A stretch of DNA of 56,303 nucleotides from Candidatus Iainarchaeum sp. (GCA_017610175.1 JAFCCO010000007.1:1-56303), one strand, 5' to 3'; shown: positions 1-7,796, numbered from the stretch's first letter. Translations and numbers: made by a program. The notes: generated by a model from the letters alone, not told the origin.

Positions 1-1
1 A

Positions 2-91
2 TTCGTGACAACCCCATTCGAGTGCAGCCCATACGAAACATTAGAAGAAGCCAAACAACTCATCAAAAAGTTTGTGGAAAAATACTTGTAG
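2..91 (+). CDS. C-terminal end of an unidentified protein (partial)
   Basis: An open frame enters from the left edge and stops at TAG 89-91, giving about 29 residues that include the stretch ECSPYETLEEAKQLIKKF. The tail looks like a normal amphipathic C-terminal helix with alternating Leu/Ile and Lys/Glu. The 5' part lies outside the window, so no family can be assigned. It runs in the same direction as the TBP gene that follows after about 100 bases containing the TBP promoter. Confidence 0.55.
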   Translation, partial: FVTTPFECSPYETLEEAKQLIKKFVEKYL

Positions 92-137
92 CAGCAAAGC
101 CCCGCCCTCCGGCTCCTTTTTAAATCCCTTTTTAAAC

Positions 138-190
138 CTTTTTAAATGGTTTATATATTTAACGCATTTATAAACGATGTGAGGAGTGAT
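138..190 (+). promoter_or_regulatory. Promoter and ribosome site of the TBP gene
   Basis: An AT-rich stretch holds a good archaeal TATA box (TTTATATATTTA, 150-161), preceded by TTTTTAAA-type runs. About 25 bases downstream lies GGAGTGAT (183-190), a strong match to the archaeal anti-Shine-Dalgarno. It stands five bases before the TTG at 196 and decides that start: the ATG at 189 and GTG at 186 are in another frame, and the TBP frame has a stop at 187. Confidence 0.75.
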
Positions 191-195
191 GCCTT

Positions 196-783
196 TTGAA
201 GTATACAGTTGTGAATTTGGTTGCGAGCGCGAACTTGAATGCGACTCTTGACTTGTATAATTTAGCTATTACTATTCCTAATGTAGAGTATGAGCCGGAG
301 CAGTTTCCTGGTGCGATTTTGAAACTGAAGGAACCGAAGGTTTCAATGCTTTTGTTCAAGAATGGAAAGGTAATCTGTTCAGGGGCAAGCAATGAGAAGG
401 AAATTGCGCTTGCGATTAGAAAGGCAAGCAAGTTAATCCACGAGATTCAAAAAAGTGTGAAGGTACAGAAGAACGTTAGCTACACTGTTGTGAACATTGT
501 TGCCACAGCAAACTTGAACACTTCACTTGACCTGTTCCAGATCGCAATGAAGCTTGACAATGTTGAGTACGAACCGGAGCAGTTCCCTGGAGCAATTCTC
601 AGGCTCTCGGACCCAAAGCTCACGCTTTTGCTTTTCAAGAACGGAAAAATGATTTGCGCAGGAGCCAAGAAAGAAAACCTGCTTAGGAAAGGTCTGAAAG
701 TAACGCAGGAGCTTATTCTTGGAAAGAAGAAAAAGCCTGCGGCAAAGAAGGCAAAAGCCAAAACAGCCAAGAAAAAGAAGTAA
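196..783 (+). CDS. tbp: TATA-binding protein with a lysine-rich C-terminal tail
   Basis: General transcription factor that binds the TATA box and recruits TFB and RNA polymerase. The two tandem TBP repeats are plain: residues 1-95 and 96-175 both open with YTVVN and both carry YEPEQFPGAIL (about 32-42 and 125-135), including the DNA-inserting Phe residues. The core has normal family length. Residues 176-195 form a tail almost entirely of Lys and Ala. Many archaeal TBPs instead end in a short acidic tail, so this one is unusual. The start is TTG with a strong upstream GGAGTGAT. The stop is six bases before the next gene, so the two are probably co-transcribed. Confidence 0.97.
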   Translation: MKYTVVNLVASANLNATLDLYNLAITIPNVEYEPEQFPGAILKLKEPKVSMLLFKNGKVICSGASNEKEIALAIRKASKLIHEIQKSVKVQKNVSYTVVNIVATANLNTSLDLFQIAMKLDNVEYEPEQFPGAILRLSDPKLTLLLFKNGKMICAGAKKENLLRKGLKVTQELILGKKKKPAAKKAKAKTAKKKK

Positions 784-789
784 TCGCAT

Positions 790-1404
790 ATGGCCGAAGC
801 TACTCTGCACGGGGCGCAGGTATTTATTTTCCTTGGAAGAACCGGAAGCGGAAAGTCCAAGATAGCTGACGCAGTAAAGAAAAAACTTGGGCTCCCTTCA
901 GTTTCCCTTGGAAAGATTGTGCGGGCAGAAATTAAAAAAGGCAGCGAGCTTGGGAAAAAGGTTGAGCCGTTTGTAAAGGCAGGACAGGCTTTTCCAACAA
1001 ATGTTGCAATAAAACTGATTGAAGACACTTTAATTGGAAACGCCCGCAAATTCAGAAAGGGATTTGTGCTTGACAATTTCCCAATGACCTCAAGGCACAT
1101 TCCGCGGTTTGAAATTCTGCTCAGAAAGCACGGAATGAATGTAAACACCGTTTACCACGTCCACGCCCCAAAAAGCGTTTCAGATGCAAGAAGGGCAAAA
1201 GAACCAAGGGGAAAAGCAGGAGCAAAGACCGCTGAAAGGGAAAAAACATTTAAAGCGGAAACAATGCGTGTTTTAATGCATTACCGAAAGAAGGTAAGGA
1301 CCTTACCATCCACCCAGTCTGTCGCAAAGAACGTTGCAACAGTAAGAAAAGCGTTTAAGGCTGTTGAAAGAAAGAAAACAAGGGTTAGAAGGGGCAAAAA
1401 GTAA
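790..1404 (+). CDS. Adenylate kinase-like P-loop nucleotide kinase, divergent
   Basis: A P-loop kinase of 204 residues. GRTGSGKS at residues 16-23 is the Walker A loop, and GFVLDNFPMT near 91-100 matches the adenylate-kinase signature GF(I/V)LDGFPRT, but the usual Gly and the nucleotide-binding Arg are replaced by Asn and Met. Family knowledge predicts NMP phosphorylation by ATP; the substitutions make the substrate uncertain. The C-terminal 60 residues are rich in Lys and Arg and end RVRRGKK, echoing the basic tail of the neighbouring TBP. The ATG lies six bases after the TBP stop, so the pair looks like one operon. A regulatory or RNA-binding relative of adenylate kinase is also possible. 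Confidence 0.75.
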   Translation: MAEATLHGAQVFIFLGRTGSGKSKIADAVKKKLGLPSVSLGKIVRAEIKKGSELGKKVEPFVKAGQAFPTNVAIKLIEDTLIGNARKFRKGFVLDNFPMTSRHIPRFEILLRKHGMNVNTVYHVHAPKSVSDARRAKEPRGKAGAKTAEREKTFKAETMRVLMHYRKKVRTLPSTQSVAKNVATVRKAFKAVERKKTRVRRGKK

Positions 1405-1405
1405 C

Positions 1406-1415
1406 CTTTTTAAAC
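1406..1415 (+). promoter_or_regulatory. TATA-like element ahead of the 5S rRNA gene
   Basis: TTTTTAAAC lies 23-32 bases upstream of the inferred 5' end of the 5S rRNA, the correct distance for an archaeal TATA box. This suggests the 5S gene has its own promoter. Confidence 0.5.
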
Positions 1416-1437
1416 ACTCGCACTTAGAAATATGTCT

Positions 1438-1555
1438 GATTACCGGCCATACCGCAGGGGAAACACCTGGACTCATCTCGAACCCAGAAGTTAAGACCTG
1501 GAGGGTTTGGTTTGGCAGTGGCTTTTTAGTTGCAGCCTATCTGGCGCTGGTAATC
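1438..1555 (+). rRNA. 5S ribosomal RNA, stand-alone gene
   Basis: The ends pair: GATTACCGGC at 1438-1447 pairs with GCTGGTAATC at 1546-1555 (one G-U), forming helix I. Inside are the conserved 5S segments ACACCTGGACTCATCTCGAA and CCCAGAAGTTAAG (about 1463-1495). The length is 118 nt, normal for 5S. No 16S or 23S rRNA lies next to it in this window, so it is unlinked on both sides as far as visible. A T-run follows at 1573-1579. The assignment rests on sequence and pairing; exact ends are accurate to a base or two. Confidence 0.93.
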
Positions 1556-1562
1556 ACTTTCC

Positions 1563-1580
1563 ACTTTTAATATTTTTTTC
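1563..1580 (+). terminator. T-run terminator after 5S rRNA
   Basis: A run of seven T (1573-1579) preceded by TTTTAATA follows the 5S gene. Archaeal RNA polymerase terminates at such U-tracts without needing a hairpin. The rest of the gap to the next start (1581-1643) shows only an A-rich leader with a ribosome site. Confidence 0.5.
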
Positions 1581-1643
1581 TAGGGAGCCAAGGCAACCGT
1601 TCAGAAGAAAAAGGTGAATTTTTTTAAAAAGAAAGGTAATTGC

Positions 1644-1862
1644 ATGGCCCTGATGGATTTTTTAATTTACTCAAACATAAAAACCGTTCTCGGTTTGACT
1701 GTTTCATTCTGCACATTTGTGGGGCTGTATTTGCACCTTGCGGCTGCAGGCCTCTCCCACGACGAGTTTTTTGCGGTTGGAAAGAATGCAATGAAGTTTT
1801 GGGGCACAATTTTGCTTGTCCCGCTAATTTTACTGATACTGTTCTTTGCAAAGTTAGGGTAA
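1644..1862 (+). CDS. Small two-helix membrane protein, unknown function
   Basis: Seventy-two residues with two strongly hydrophobic segments (about residues 12-32 and 50-70) separated by a polar loop with HDEFFAVGKNAMK. The ATG at 1644 follows AAAGGT by about seven bases; a GTG at 1614 would add ten lysine-rich residues with no better ribosome site, so the shorter form is chosen. I considered SecE and similar small translocase subunits but see no diagnostic motif and the helix pattern does not match. It lies between the 5S gene and aglB on the same strand. Membrane location is inferred from composition. Confidence 0.65.
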   Translation: MALMDFLIYSNIKTVLGLTVSFCTFVGLYLHLAAAGLSHDEFFAVGKNAMKFWGTILLVPLILLILFFAKLG

Positions 1863-1863
1863 G

Positions 1864-1898
1864 TTTAGTACAATCTGCAGTGTTCATCTTTTAAAAAA
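1864..1898 (+). promoter_or_regulatory. aglB promoter with ATTG-YAC-CAAW operator copy (reverse orientation)
   Basis: TTTAGTACAAT (1864-1874) is a copy, in reverse orientation, of a near-palindrome found at eight other intergenic sites here. CTTTTAAAAAA (1888-1898) is the TATA-like box; the centre of the operator (T1869) is 19 bases upstream of it. The aglB TTG start at 1940 has AGAGGGG (1928-1934) as ribosome site. Confidence 0.55.
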
Positions 1899-1939
1899 CT
1901 AATGCAACTTATTTCTTCATTACTTAAAGAGGGGTTTTT

Positions 1940-4039
1940 TTGGACGTTAAGGGAGTTTTGCAGGGAATTGACAAAAAGCAGATTTTTCTGGTTTTAATAC
2001 TGTTTTTGTTTGCTTTCGGAATACGCGGACACTTGGCCAAGTACGACCTTATTTTTGGATTTGACTCATACTACCACGCAAGAATGAACGCGTTTGTAAT
2101 TGAGAACGGTTACGTTCCCGAAATTGACCAAATGGGATGGTACGACCGGCCCGGAGGCGGAGCCCCTGTTTCAAACACAGGAGACTTTTTCTGGCAGTTT
2201 AACTCGGTTGTGTACAAAGTGTTCACACTTGGAGGCGAATACGACAAGGGTACGTGGATTGAATTTGTGAAAATACTGCCCGCGCTTTACGGTGCGCTGA
2301 TTGCGATTGCAATGTTCTTTTTTGGAAAGGAACTCTACGGAAAGAAGGCAGGATATGCAATGGCTTTCTTTGCCGCCGTTATTCCGGCTTTTGTCTATAG
2401 GACCATGGCCGGATTCTTTGAGGAGGACGCGCTTGGATTCCTCTGGATGGTAATCGGGCTGGTTTTCTTTGCAAGGGCAATCAAAGAAGCCGAACTTACA
2501 AAGAACAAAATCGGCTACGCAATTTTAAGCGGAATTTTCTTTGGAATCATGGCTTTTACGTGGGAGATGTTCCTGCTAATCCCGCTTGTGCTCACAACTT
2601 ACTTGGTATTTGGATTACTGAACAACTATGCTGAAAAGGGACTAAAGGCGGTTGTTCCGTTTGTTGGAATCTTCGCAATCACAATGGCAACGTTCACAGC
2701 AATGACCTACCTCTTTGACCCAAGGATGTTGTGGATTAAGAGTTCATTAAACTACCTTACCGGAAGCATCCCTTCATCACTCGGACTCCTTGTGTTGGGC
2801 GGGGGACTGGTATTCCTTGCAGGAATTGCATACCTCGTTTATCTTGGGGAAAACAGCAAGAATCCTGAATCAACCAGAAAAACAGTAAAGCTTGTTTCAA
2901 TGTTCCTTTTGTACGGAACACTTATCCTTCTGATAACAATACTGCTCACCGCACCAAACCTCTGGAAATCGTCCGGAGTGCATGGAACAAGTGTTGGGGA
3001 AGAAAACTTTGGAAAGTTCTATTTTGGGGAAAAGTACAACGCACTGATTGTGCTTCCATTCCTTGCACTAATACTTATTCCTTACAGGATTTACAGAAAC
3101 AAAAACGACCACATGAGCGCGCTGGTGTTCTTCTGGGTGTTTGCAACCTTCTTCATGGCGTGGTACAAGCTGAAATTCACTTACACCTTTGGATTGCCCA
3201 TAGCAGCAGCCGCAGGCTTGGTAACTGTTGAACTGTTCCATTTCATGAAAAACAGAAGCAGCTTCGAAAAGAAAATTGTTCTTCTTGCACTGGGAACAAT
3301 GTTTTTGATTGGGGCATCGGCAGGTACGCTGTTTGTGGAGGACAAGGTTCCAAATATTGAACAGCCTGTTCCGGACTGGAAAGGGGCACTTGAATGGCTC
3401 AGAACAGAAACGCCAGAGGGCACAAAGATGTTCAACTGGTGGGACTACGGGCACTGGATAAGCTTCCTAGGGGAAAGGGCAGTACTTACAGACAACAGAA
3501 ACATTTATCTTGAAGAGCTTCAGGACGTGGCCAAATTTATGATTACATCCGATTTGGACGAGGGTATTGAAATTATCGGCAGGTATGACGCAGACTACAT
3601 TATTTTCGGATTTGACACCTTCCAGAAAGAAGTTAGCTTTGCAAGATATGCATTTGGAACAGTTAACGTGGATGACCCGAGAATAGTCCCTTACAGGCTT
3701 GGGCCAAGCTTTGCATCGGTATGCAATCAGACAATGGAGAACGGGGAAAGGAAGTTTGTTTGCGGGGGAAATGTTTTGAATGAGGCGCAGGCAAGCATTC
3801 TTAGAAGAAACTGGTCAACCCAGGCAAACCAGCTTTTTGAGGACAGAATCCCAATATACATTTACCTGGACCAGGACAATTACGCGATGTACATCCTCAA
3901 CCCGGGGACAAACGCAAGCATGGCGGCAAAACTCTGGTTCCACGAAACCGAAACCATAAAATACTTTGAGGAAGTTTACGGTGAAAGAGGTATAAAGATT
4001 TTCAGAATAAAAAGAGAAGTAATCAACTCCGCAACCTAG
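1940..4039 (+). CDS. aglB: Oligosaccharyltransferase AglB (STT3 family)
   Basis: Transfers lipid-linked glycans to Asn in Asn-X-Ser/Thr on the outer face of the membrane. The 699 residues hold an N-terminal multi-helix membrane domain and a soluble C-terminal domain. Seen: the first acidic loop motif GFDSYYHAR (D42), a second acidic patch FFEEDALG, and the hallmark WWDYGHW at residues 500-506, which reads the acceptor hydroxyl residue; SVGEE near 351 is a candidate for the TIXE-type loop. The start is TTG with an AGAGGGG ribosome site. It heads an operon with the enzymes that build the first two sugars of a lipid-linked glycan. Length and motifs are typical of archaeal STT3. Confidence 0.97.
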   Translation: MDVKGVLQGIDKKQIFLVLILFLFAFGIRGHLAKYDLIFGFDSYYHARMNAFVIENGYVPEIDQMGWYDRPGGGAPVSNTGDFFWQFNSVVYKVFTLGGEYDKGTWIEFVKILPALYGALIAIAMFFFGKELYGKKAGYAMAFFAAVIPAFVYRTMAGFFEEDALGFLWMVIGLVFFARAIKEAELTKNKIGYAILSGIFFGIMAFTWEMFLLIPLVLTTYLVFGLLNNYAEKGLKAVVPFVGIFAITMATFTAMTYLFDPRMLWIKSSLNYLTGSIPSSLGLLVLGGGLVFLAGIAYLVYLGENSKNPESTRKTVKLVSMFLLYGTLILLITILLTAPNLWKSSGVHGTSVGEENFGKFYFGEKYNALIVLPFLALILIPYRIYRNKNDHMSALVFFWVFATFFMAWYKLKFTYTFGLPIAAAAGLVTVELFHFMKNRSSFEKKIVLLALGTMFLIGASAGTLFVEDKVPNIEQPVPDWKGALEWLRTETPEGTKMFNWWDYGHWISFLGERAVLTDNRNIYLEELQDVAKFMITSDLDEGIEIIGRYDADYIIFGFDTFQKEVSFARYAFGTVNVDDPRIVPYRLGPSFASVCNQTMENGERKFVCGGNVLNEAQASILRRNWSTQANQLFEDRIPIYIYLDQDNYAMYILNPGTNASMAAKLWFHETETIKYFEEVYGERGIKIFRIKREVINSAT

Positions 4040-4067
4040 GCGGAAATCAACTCGGAGCAATCAAAAA

Positions 4068-5111
4068 ATGGTCTCATTCCTACTGAGTCTGGCACTTTCA
4101 TTCACATTCTCAATTGCAATAACACACCTTGTTTTGCCGTTCATAATCAAAAGGATGCACGCGAGAAAAATCGTGGGCATGGACATGAACAAACGTGAGA
4201 AGCCACTAGTTGCGGAAATGGGGGGCATAGGAGTATGGATTGGTTTCTCGGCAGGAATTCTTGCGGCAATATTTGTATTCTCTTACTTAAACGGAATAAA
4301 CCTAAACCTGACACACCTGCTTGCAGGCTTTAGCACAGTAATCCTTGTCGGCTTTCTTGGGGTAATAGACGACCTGATTGGATGGAGAAAAGGGATAAGG
4401 CAGTGGCAGCACGCGCTGATTCCAATCTTTGCAGCACTCCCCCTGATGGCTGTTAAAGTAACAAACCCGCCAATCACAATCCCATTTTTCGGGGTTGCCC
4501 CAGCAGAATACATCATCCCGCTTGTGGGAATCGTGTCCTTTGGGCTGCTTTACTCGCTGATACTTGTTCCCGTTGGAGTTACTGGGGCAAGCAATGCGGC
4601 AAACATGCTTGCAGGGCTAAACGGGCTTGAAGCCGGGCTTGGGGCAATAATGGCAGCAACACTTCTTGCAATTTCGGCGTTGGAGGGGAAAATTGAATCC
4701 GCAGTTATTGCAGCGGCAATGCTTGGGTCTCTTCTTGCATTCATGCGGTTTAATTGGAAACCGGCAAAGATTTTTGGCGGGGACTCGCTTACGCTTATGA
4801 TTGGAGCAAGCATCGCAACAATTGTAATTCTCGGAAACATGGAGAAGATAGGAGTAATCCTAATGGCTCTCTATTTTGTGGAGCTTTTACTCAAATCAAG
4901 AAGCTGGTTCCAGGCGCAAAGCTTTGGGATTCCAACAAAGGGCGGTTTCCTTAGGGCGCCTTCAAAAAGCCACAGCCTCACACACATTGTAATGAAACTT
5001 GGAAAATTCAGGGAAGAACAGGTTGTTCTCACACTGTTTGCCGCGCAGGCAGTTGTAAGCATAACAGTTTTCGCTATTTATTATTTTAAGTTATTCAGGT
5101 TTTTGTTATGA
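4068..5111 (+). CDS. Alg7/GPT-like polyprenyl-phosphate GlcNAc-1-phosphate transferase
   Basis: Membrane enzyme of the PNPT family (MraY, WecA, Alg7) that moves a sugar-1-phosphate from a UDP-sugar to dolichyl phosphate, the first step of lipid-linked glycan assembly. About ten hydrophobic segments in 347 residues. The catalytic pair DD at 101-102 lies in IDDLIGWRKG; the next loops carry NAANMLAGLNGLEAG and the metal-binding FGGDSLT motif. The Alg7-like form (rather than MraY) is supported by NMLAGLNGLE and by the following Alg14/Alg13 genes. It starts 28 bases after aglB and overlaps alg14 by ATGA. UDP-GlcNAc as donor is inferred from the family. Confidence 0.92.
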   Translation: MVSFLLSLALSFTFSIAITHLVLPFIIKRMHARKIVGMDMNKREKPLVAEMGGIGVWIGFSAGILAAIFVFSYLNGINLNLTHLLAGFSTVILVGFLGVIDDLIGWRKGIRQWQHALIPIFAALPLMAVKVTNPPITIPFFGVAPAEYIIPLVGIVSFGLLYSLILVPVGVTGASNAANMLAGLNGLEAGLGAIMAATLLAISALEGKIESAVIAAAMLGSLLAFMRFNWKPAKIFGGDSLTLMIGASIATIVILGNMEKIGVILMALYFVELLLKSRSWFQAQSFGIPTKGGFLRAPSKSHSLTHIVMKLGKFREEQVVLTLFAAQAVVSITVFAIYYFKLFRFLL

Positions 5112-5554
5112 AGATTTGTCTGGCAGCGTCCGCAGGCGGGCATCTAACAGAACTGCTTCAGCTTGAAAAGGTTTGGAGCGGAACGGAACACTACTTTCTG
5201 TCAAATAAAAGGTCAAACGCATTGGAACTTGCAAAAAAAGAGAAAGTTCACTTTGCGGTCTGTCCGCGCAGAAATCCACTAAAATTTATTGCAAACTTTT
5301 TCCAATCACTCTGGCTTTTTGCAAAGGAAAGGCCGGACTATGTAATCAGCACCGGGGCGGATACGGCAATTGCAACATGCCTAATTGCAAAGCTTTTTGG
5401 AAAAAAAGTTGTGTTCATCGAGTCGTTCTGCAGAATCAAGGGCCCAAGCCAGAGCGGAAAAATAATGTACAAAATTGCCGACCTTTTCCTCGTGCAGTGG
5501 AAAGAAAACTTTGAATTTTTCCCTAAAGCAGAATACGCTGGGAGCGTGTTTTAA
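5108..5554 (+). CDS. Alg14/PssD-like membrane anchor of a UDP-GlcNAc transferase
   Basis: Matches the Alg14 family, the membrane-bound half of the split GT28 enzyme that adds the second GlcNAc to GlcNAc-PP-dolichol. It is 148 residues. The N-terminal MKICLAASAGGHLTELL contains the family signature SAGGH.TE; later VISTGADTAIATCLIAKLFGKKVVFIESFCR is the acceptor-side Rossmann region. ATGA overlap with the preceding transferase and direct abutment with the Alg13 gene (TAA then ATG) indicate tight coupling. In bacteria, the same pair (PssD/PssE) makes exopolysaccharide, so the sugar specificity is inferred from the aglB context. Confidence 0.9.
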   Translation: MKICLAASAGGHLTELLQLEKVWSGTEHYFLSNKRSNALELAKKEKVHFAVCPRRNPLKFIANFFQSLWLFAKERPDYVISTGADTAIATCLIAKLFGKKVVFIESFCRIKGPSQSGKIMYKIADLFLVQWKENFEFFPKAEYAGSVF

Positions 5555-6031
5555 ATGAAAATCTTTGTAAGTGTTGGAACACATCCGCAGCCGTTTGACC
5601 GGCTCCTAAAAGAGCTTGACTCACTGATTGCAGCAGGAAAAGTGAAAGCAGAAGTTTTTGCTCAAACAGGCAATTCAAGGTATAAACCAAAAAATTTTGC
5701 AACAGAGAAATTTGTTTCAGGAACGGATTACGAGAACAGTTTCAAGAACGCAGACATTGTGGTAAGCCACGGCGGGGCAGGAACAATAATCAATGCATTA
5801 AGGCAGGGAAAAAAGCTTGTTGTTGTCCCAAGGCTTGAAAAGTTCGGGGAGCACACAAACGACCATCAGCTGGACCTTGCAAAAGCGCTTGAAAATGAAG
5901 GGAAGTGCCTTTCCGTATACGAAATTTCCAAACTGGGTGAAACCCTTGCAAAGGCTGTGCGCTTTAAACCAAAAGTTGCTTCAAACAGGAATCTGCTTGT
6001 CGCAAGAATAAGCAAATTTATTTCGCCCTGA
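5555..6031 (+). CDS. Alg13/PssE-like catalytic subunit of a UDP-GlcNAc transferase
   Basis: The 158-residue protein fits the catalytic, donor-binding half of the Alg13/Alg14 glycosyltransferase. MKIFVSVGTHPQPFDRLL is the Alg13 start signature (VGTT..FD), and VVSHGGAGTIINALRQGKKLVVVPR is the GT28 UDP-sugar binding motif, followed by EHTNDHQLDLA. Alone it would be soluble; it needs the Alg14-type partner encoded just upstream. Its last 14 bases overlap the end of the minus-strand methyltransferase gene, marking the end of the AglB operon. Confidence 0.92.
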   Translation: MKIFVSVGTHPQPFDRLLKELDSLIAAGKVKAEVFAQTGNSRYKPKNFATEKFVSGTDYENSFKNADIVVSHGGAGTIINALRQGKKLVVVPRLEKFGEHTNDHQLDLAKALENEGKCLSVYEISKLGETLAKAVRFKPKVASNRNLLVARISKFISP

Positions 6032-6626
6032 TTTTGCACACAATAAAGGCGGCGCGCTCGTTCTCAAACAAATCAAACACCTTCCCCACAAGCCAGAAGA
6101 TGGGGTTTGAAATAAAGCGGGGAATGAAATTGAAGAGCTTAAGGGGCAGTATTCTGTTTGAGCCAAAGGGGAAAGCCTCCACAAAGAACATTTCAAACTT
6201 TTCTCCCTTAAGAAGTTCGGCAAGTGTTTTTGGGGAAAAATGGTGGTGCACTTTCTTGTCAACAACCGCAGCCATTACACCGTTATTCAGGTTCGCCTCA
6301 ACTAAAATCACTTCCTTTCCCGCAACGCGCTTCATTTCGGCAATTGCCTTTTTCTTATCATCAATATGGTGGACTGCGTCCTTTTCAAAAACAATGTCAA
6401 AGCTGTTCGCCTTGAACGGAAGCTTCTCACCCGTGCCCTTGTAAATTTTGATTCCCTCCATCTCGGTTGTAAAAATGTCAAGCCCTGCAACATTTCCCTT
6501 TCCCATTGATTCCGCAAAAATTGCAAGATAATCACCTATCCCGCAACCCATATCAAGAATGCTTTTGTCCGAAACATTGAGCTTTTTTACAATGCGGCGC
6601 TGCTGGTACTCAACCCACCTATCCAA
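6018..6626 (-). CDS. Class I SAM-dependent methyltransferase
   Basis: A 202-residue methyltransferase of the type-11 kind. ILDMGCGIGDY (about 24-34) is motif I, which binds S-adenosylmethionine; GLDIF is the acidic end of strand 2; FDIVFEKDAVHHIDD is motif II/III. The substrate is unknown; position after a GT4 gene suggests a sugar or lipid-linked glycan. The start is TTG, eight bases inside the end of the preceding glycosyltransferase gene. The 3' end runs 14 bases into the end of the Alg13-like gene on the other strand. A C-terminal hydrophobic region (PIFWLVGKVF) may contact the membrane. Confidence 0.85.
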   Translation of the reverse strand: MDRWVEYQQRRIVKKLNVSDKSILDMGCGIGDYLAIFAESMGKGNVAGLDIFTTEMEGIKIYKGTGEKLPFKANSFDIVFEKDAVHHIDDKKKAIAEMKRVAGKEVILVEANLNNGVMAAVVDKKVHHHFSPKTLAELLKGEKFEMFFVEAFPFGSNRILPLKLFNFIPRFISNPIFWLVGKVFDLFENERAAFIVCKIRAK

Positions 6627-7776
6627 GCGAAGACCTCCGGGAAATCAGCTCTGCATAAATGTGTTCAAAACGGTCAGCAACGCTTTCAATTGAATAATTG
6701 TTTTCAGCAACCTCTCGCGCTTTTGCCGCAAGTTTTTTTGCAAGAGCGGGGTTCTCAATTAAGGTTACAAGGCCTTTTGCAATACTCTTCTCGTCCCTTG
6801 GCTTGACAAGGACAGCAGATTGCTTAACTGTGTTGGAAACTTCCCCCGTGTCTGTTGCAACAATTGCCTTTCCCGCCGCCATTGATTCAATAAGCGCGAT
6901 TGAAGTTGTTGCCTTGAATGCAAAGCTGTGCGCAACAATTGAGGCTGATGCATAAATCTCAGGGGCACGGCTGTTGTCGACCGCGCCTGCAAAGAAAACA
7001 TTGTTACGCAAAGCAAGCTGGTCAACAAGCGCCTCAAGTTCAGCCCTTGATTTGCCGTCTCCAAAAATCACGTATTTGAAATCAGGGTATTTTACAGCAA
7101 CGTGCTTCATTGCACGAATGATGTAGGAAATTCCCTTTGCGTTTGTTGAGTGAAGCGGCTTGATTGAAACAATCAGGTTTTCGCCAAATGCTTTTTTGGT
7201 TTCGCCGGCGTTTGGAAGTTTCTTGAAACGGCTTAAGTCAAGCCCTCCCGGAACTGTTTCAATCTTTTCGGCTGGAATCCCCCACGGAATCAAAAAACTC
7301 TCGTTTACAAAAGTACTCCACGAAACAAGCTTGTCAAATGCAATTCTTGGGAGAAAAAACTTGTTGAGTGCAAAAACCAGCTTCAGGTTAAGGGAGACTG
7401 CGGCATCACTCAGATATTCGACTGCGAGAACAAGCGGAATGCTCAGCTTTCTGCTAATTTTTTGCCCAATCAAGCCGGGAAATGCATCGTTTTGGGCGTG
7501 AATTATCTGCGGCTTGAACTCCTCCGCAAGTTTAAGGGCTGTGCCTGCCTGCGCAACATACTCAAACTTGTGGAAAGCGTGGTGCCCGAAGCATTTTGCG
7601 CGATGCACCCTGATTCCAAGCTCTTTCTCCTGCTTGGAATAGTTTGGCCCTGCAGTTGTGAAAACGAGAATTTCGTGGCCCCGCTTGCTAAGCTCTTTCA
7701 AATAGGATGAAACAAATTGCTCGCCACCACCTGACCCACCCAGTGAATAGGTGTGGGTGATGAAGAGTATTCGCAT
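6619..7776 (-). CDS. Glycosyltransferase family 4
   Basis: A retaining GT-B glycosyltransferase of 385 residues. The N-terminal domain opens with RILFITHTYSLGGSGGGEQF, a typical acceptor-domain start with glycine-rich loop; the C-terminal domain has VSIKPLHSTNAKG and the nucleotide-sugar E-x7-E region around TTSIALIESMAAGKAIVATDTGE. The sugar donor cannot be read from sequence. It starts with ATG 114 bases from the divergent SDR gene, with a TATA-like CTTTTAATA on its strand (7807-7799). The downstream methyltransferase overlaps its stop. Confidence 0.9.
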   Translation of the reverse strand: MRILFITHTYSLGGSGGGEQFVSSYLKELSKRGHEILVFTTAGPNYSKQEKELGIRVHRAKCFGHHAFHKFEYVAQAGTALKLAEEFKPQIIHAQNDAFPGLIGQKISRKLSIPLVLAVEYLSDAAVSLNLKLVFALNKFFLPRIAFDKLVSWSTFVNESFLIPWGIPAEKIETVPGGLDLSRFKKLPNAGETKKAFGENLIVSIKPLHSTNAKGISYIIRAMKHVAVKYPDFKYVIFGDGKSRAELEALVDQLALRNNVFFAGAVDNSRAPEIYASASIVAHSFAFKATTSIALIESMAAGKAIVATDTGEVSNTVKQSAVLVKPRDEKSIAKGLVTLIENPALAKKLAAKAREVAENNYSIESVADRFEHIYAELISRRSSLG

Positions 7777-7796
7777 GCACGCATAGCAGTAAAAAA

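Noticed and set aside
480-1148. Long minus-strand open frame (222 residues) opposite TBP and the kinase
   Set aside because: It is antisense to two clearly real genes, has no recognisable motif, and its composition (Ser/Phe/Leu-rich) is what the complement of Lys/Glu-rich genes gives.
1644-1862. SecE-like translocase subunit
   Set aside because: There are two hydrophobic segments and no SecE signature; the gene is left as unknown.
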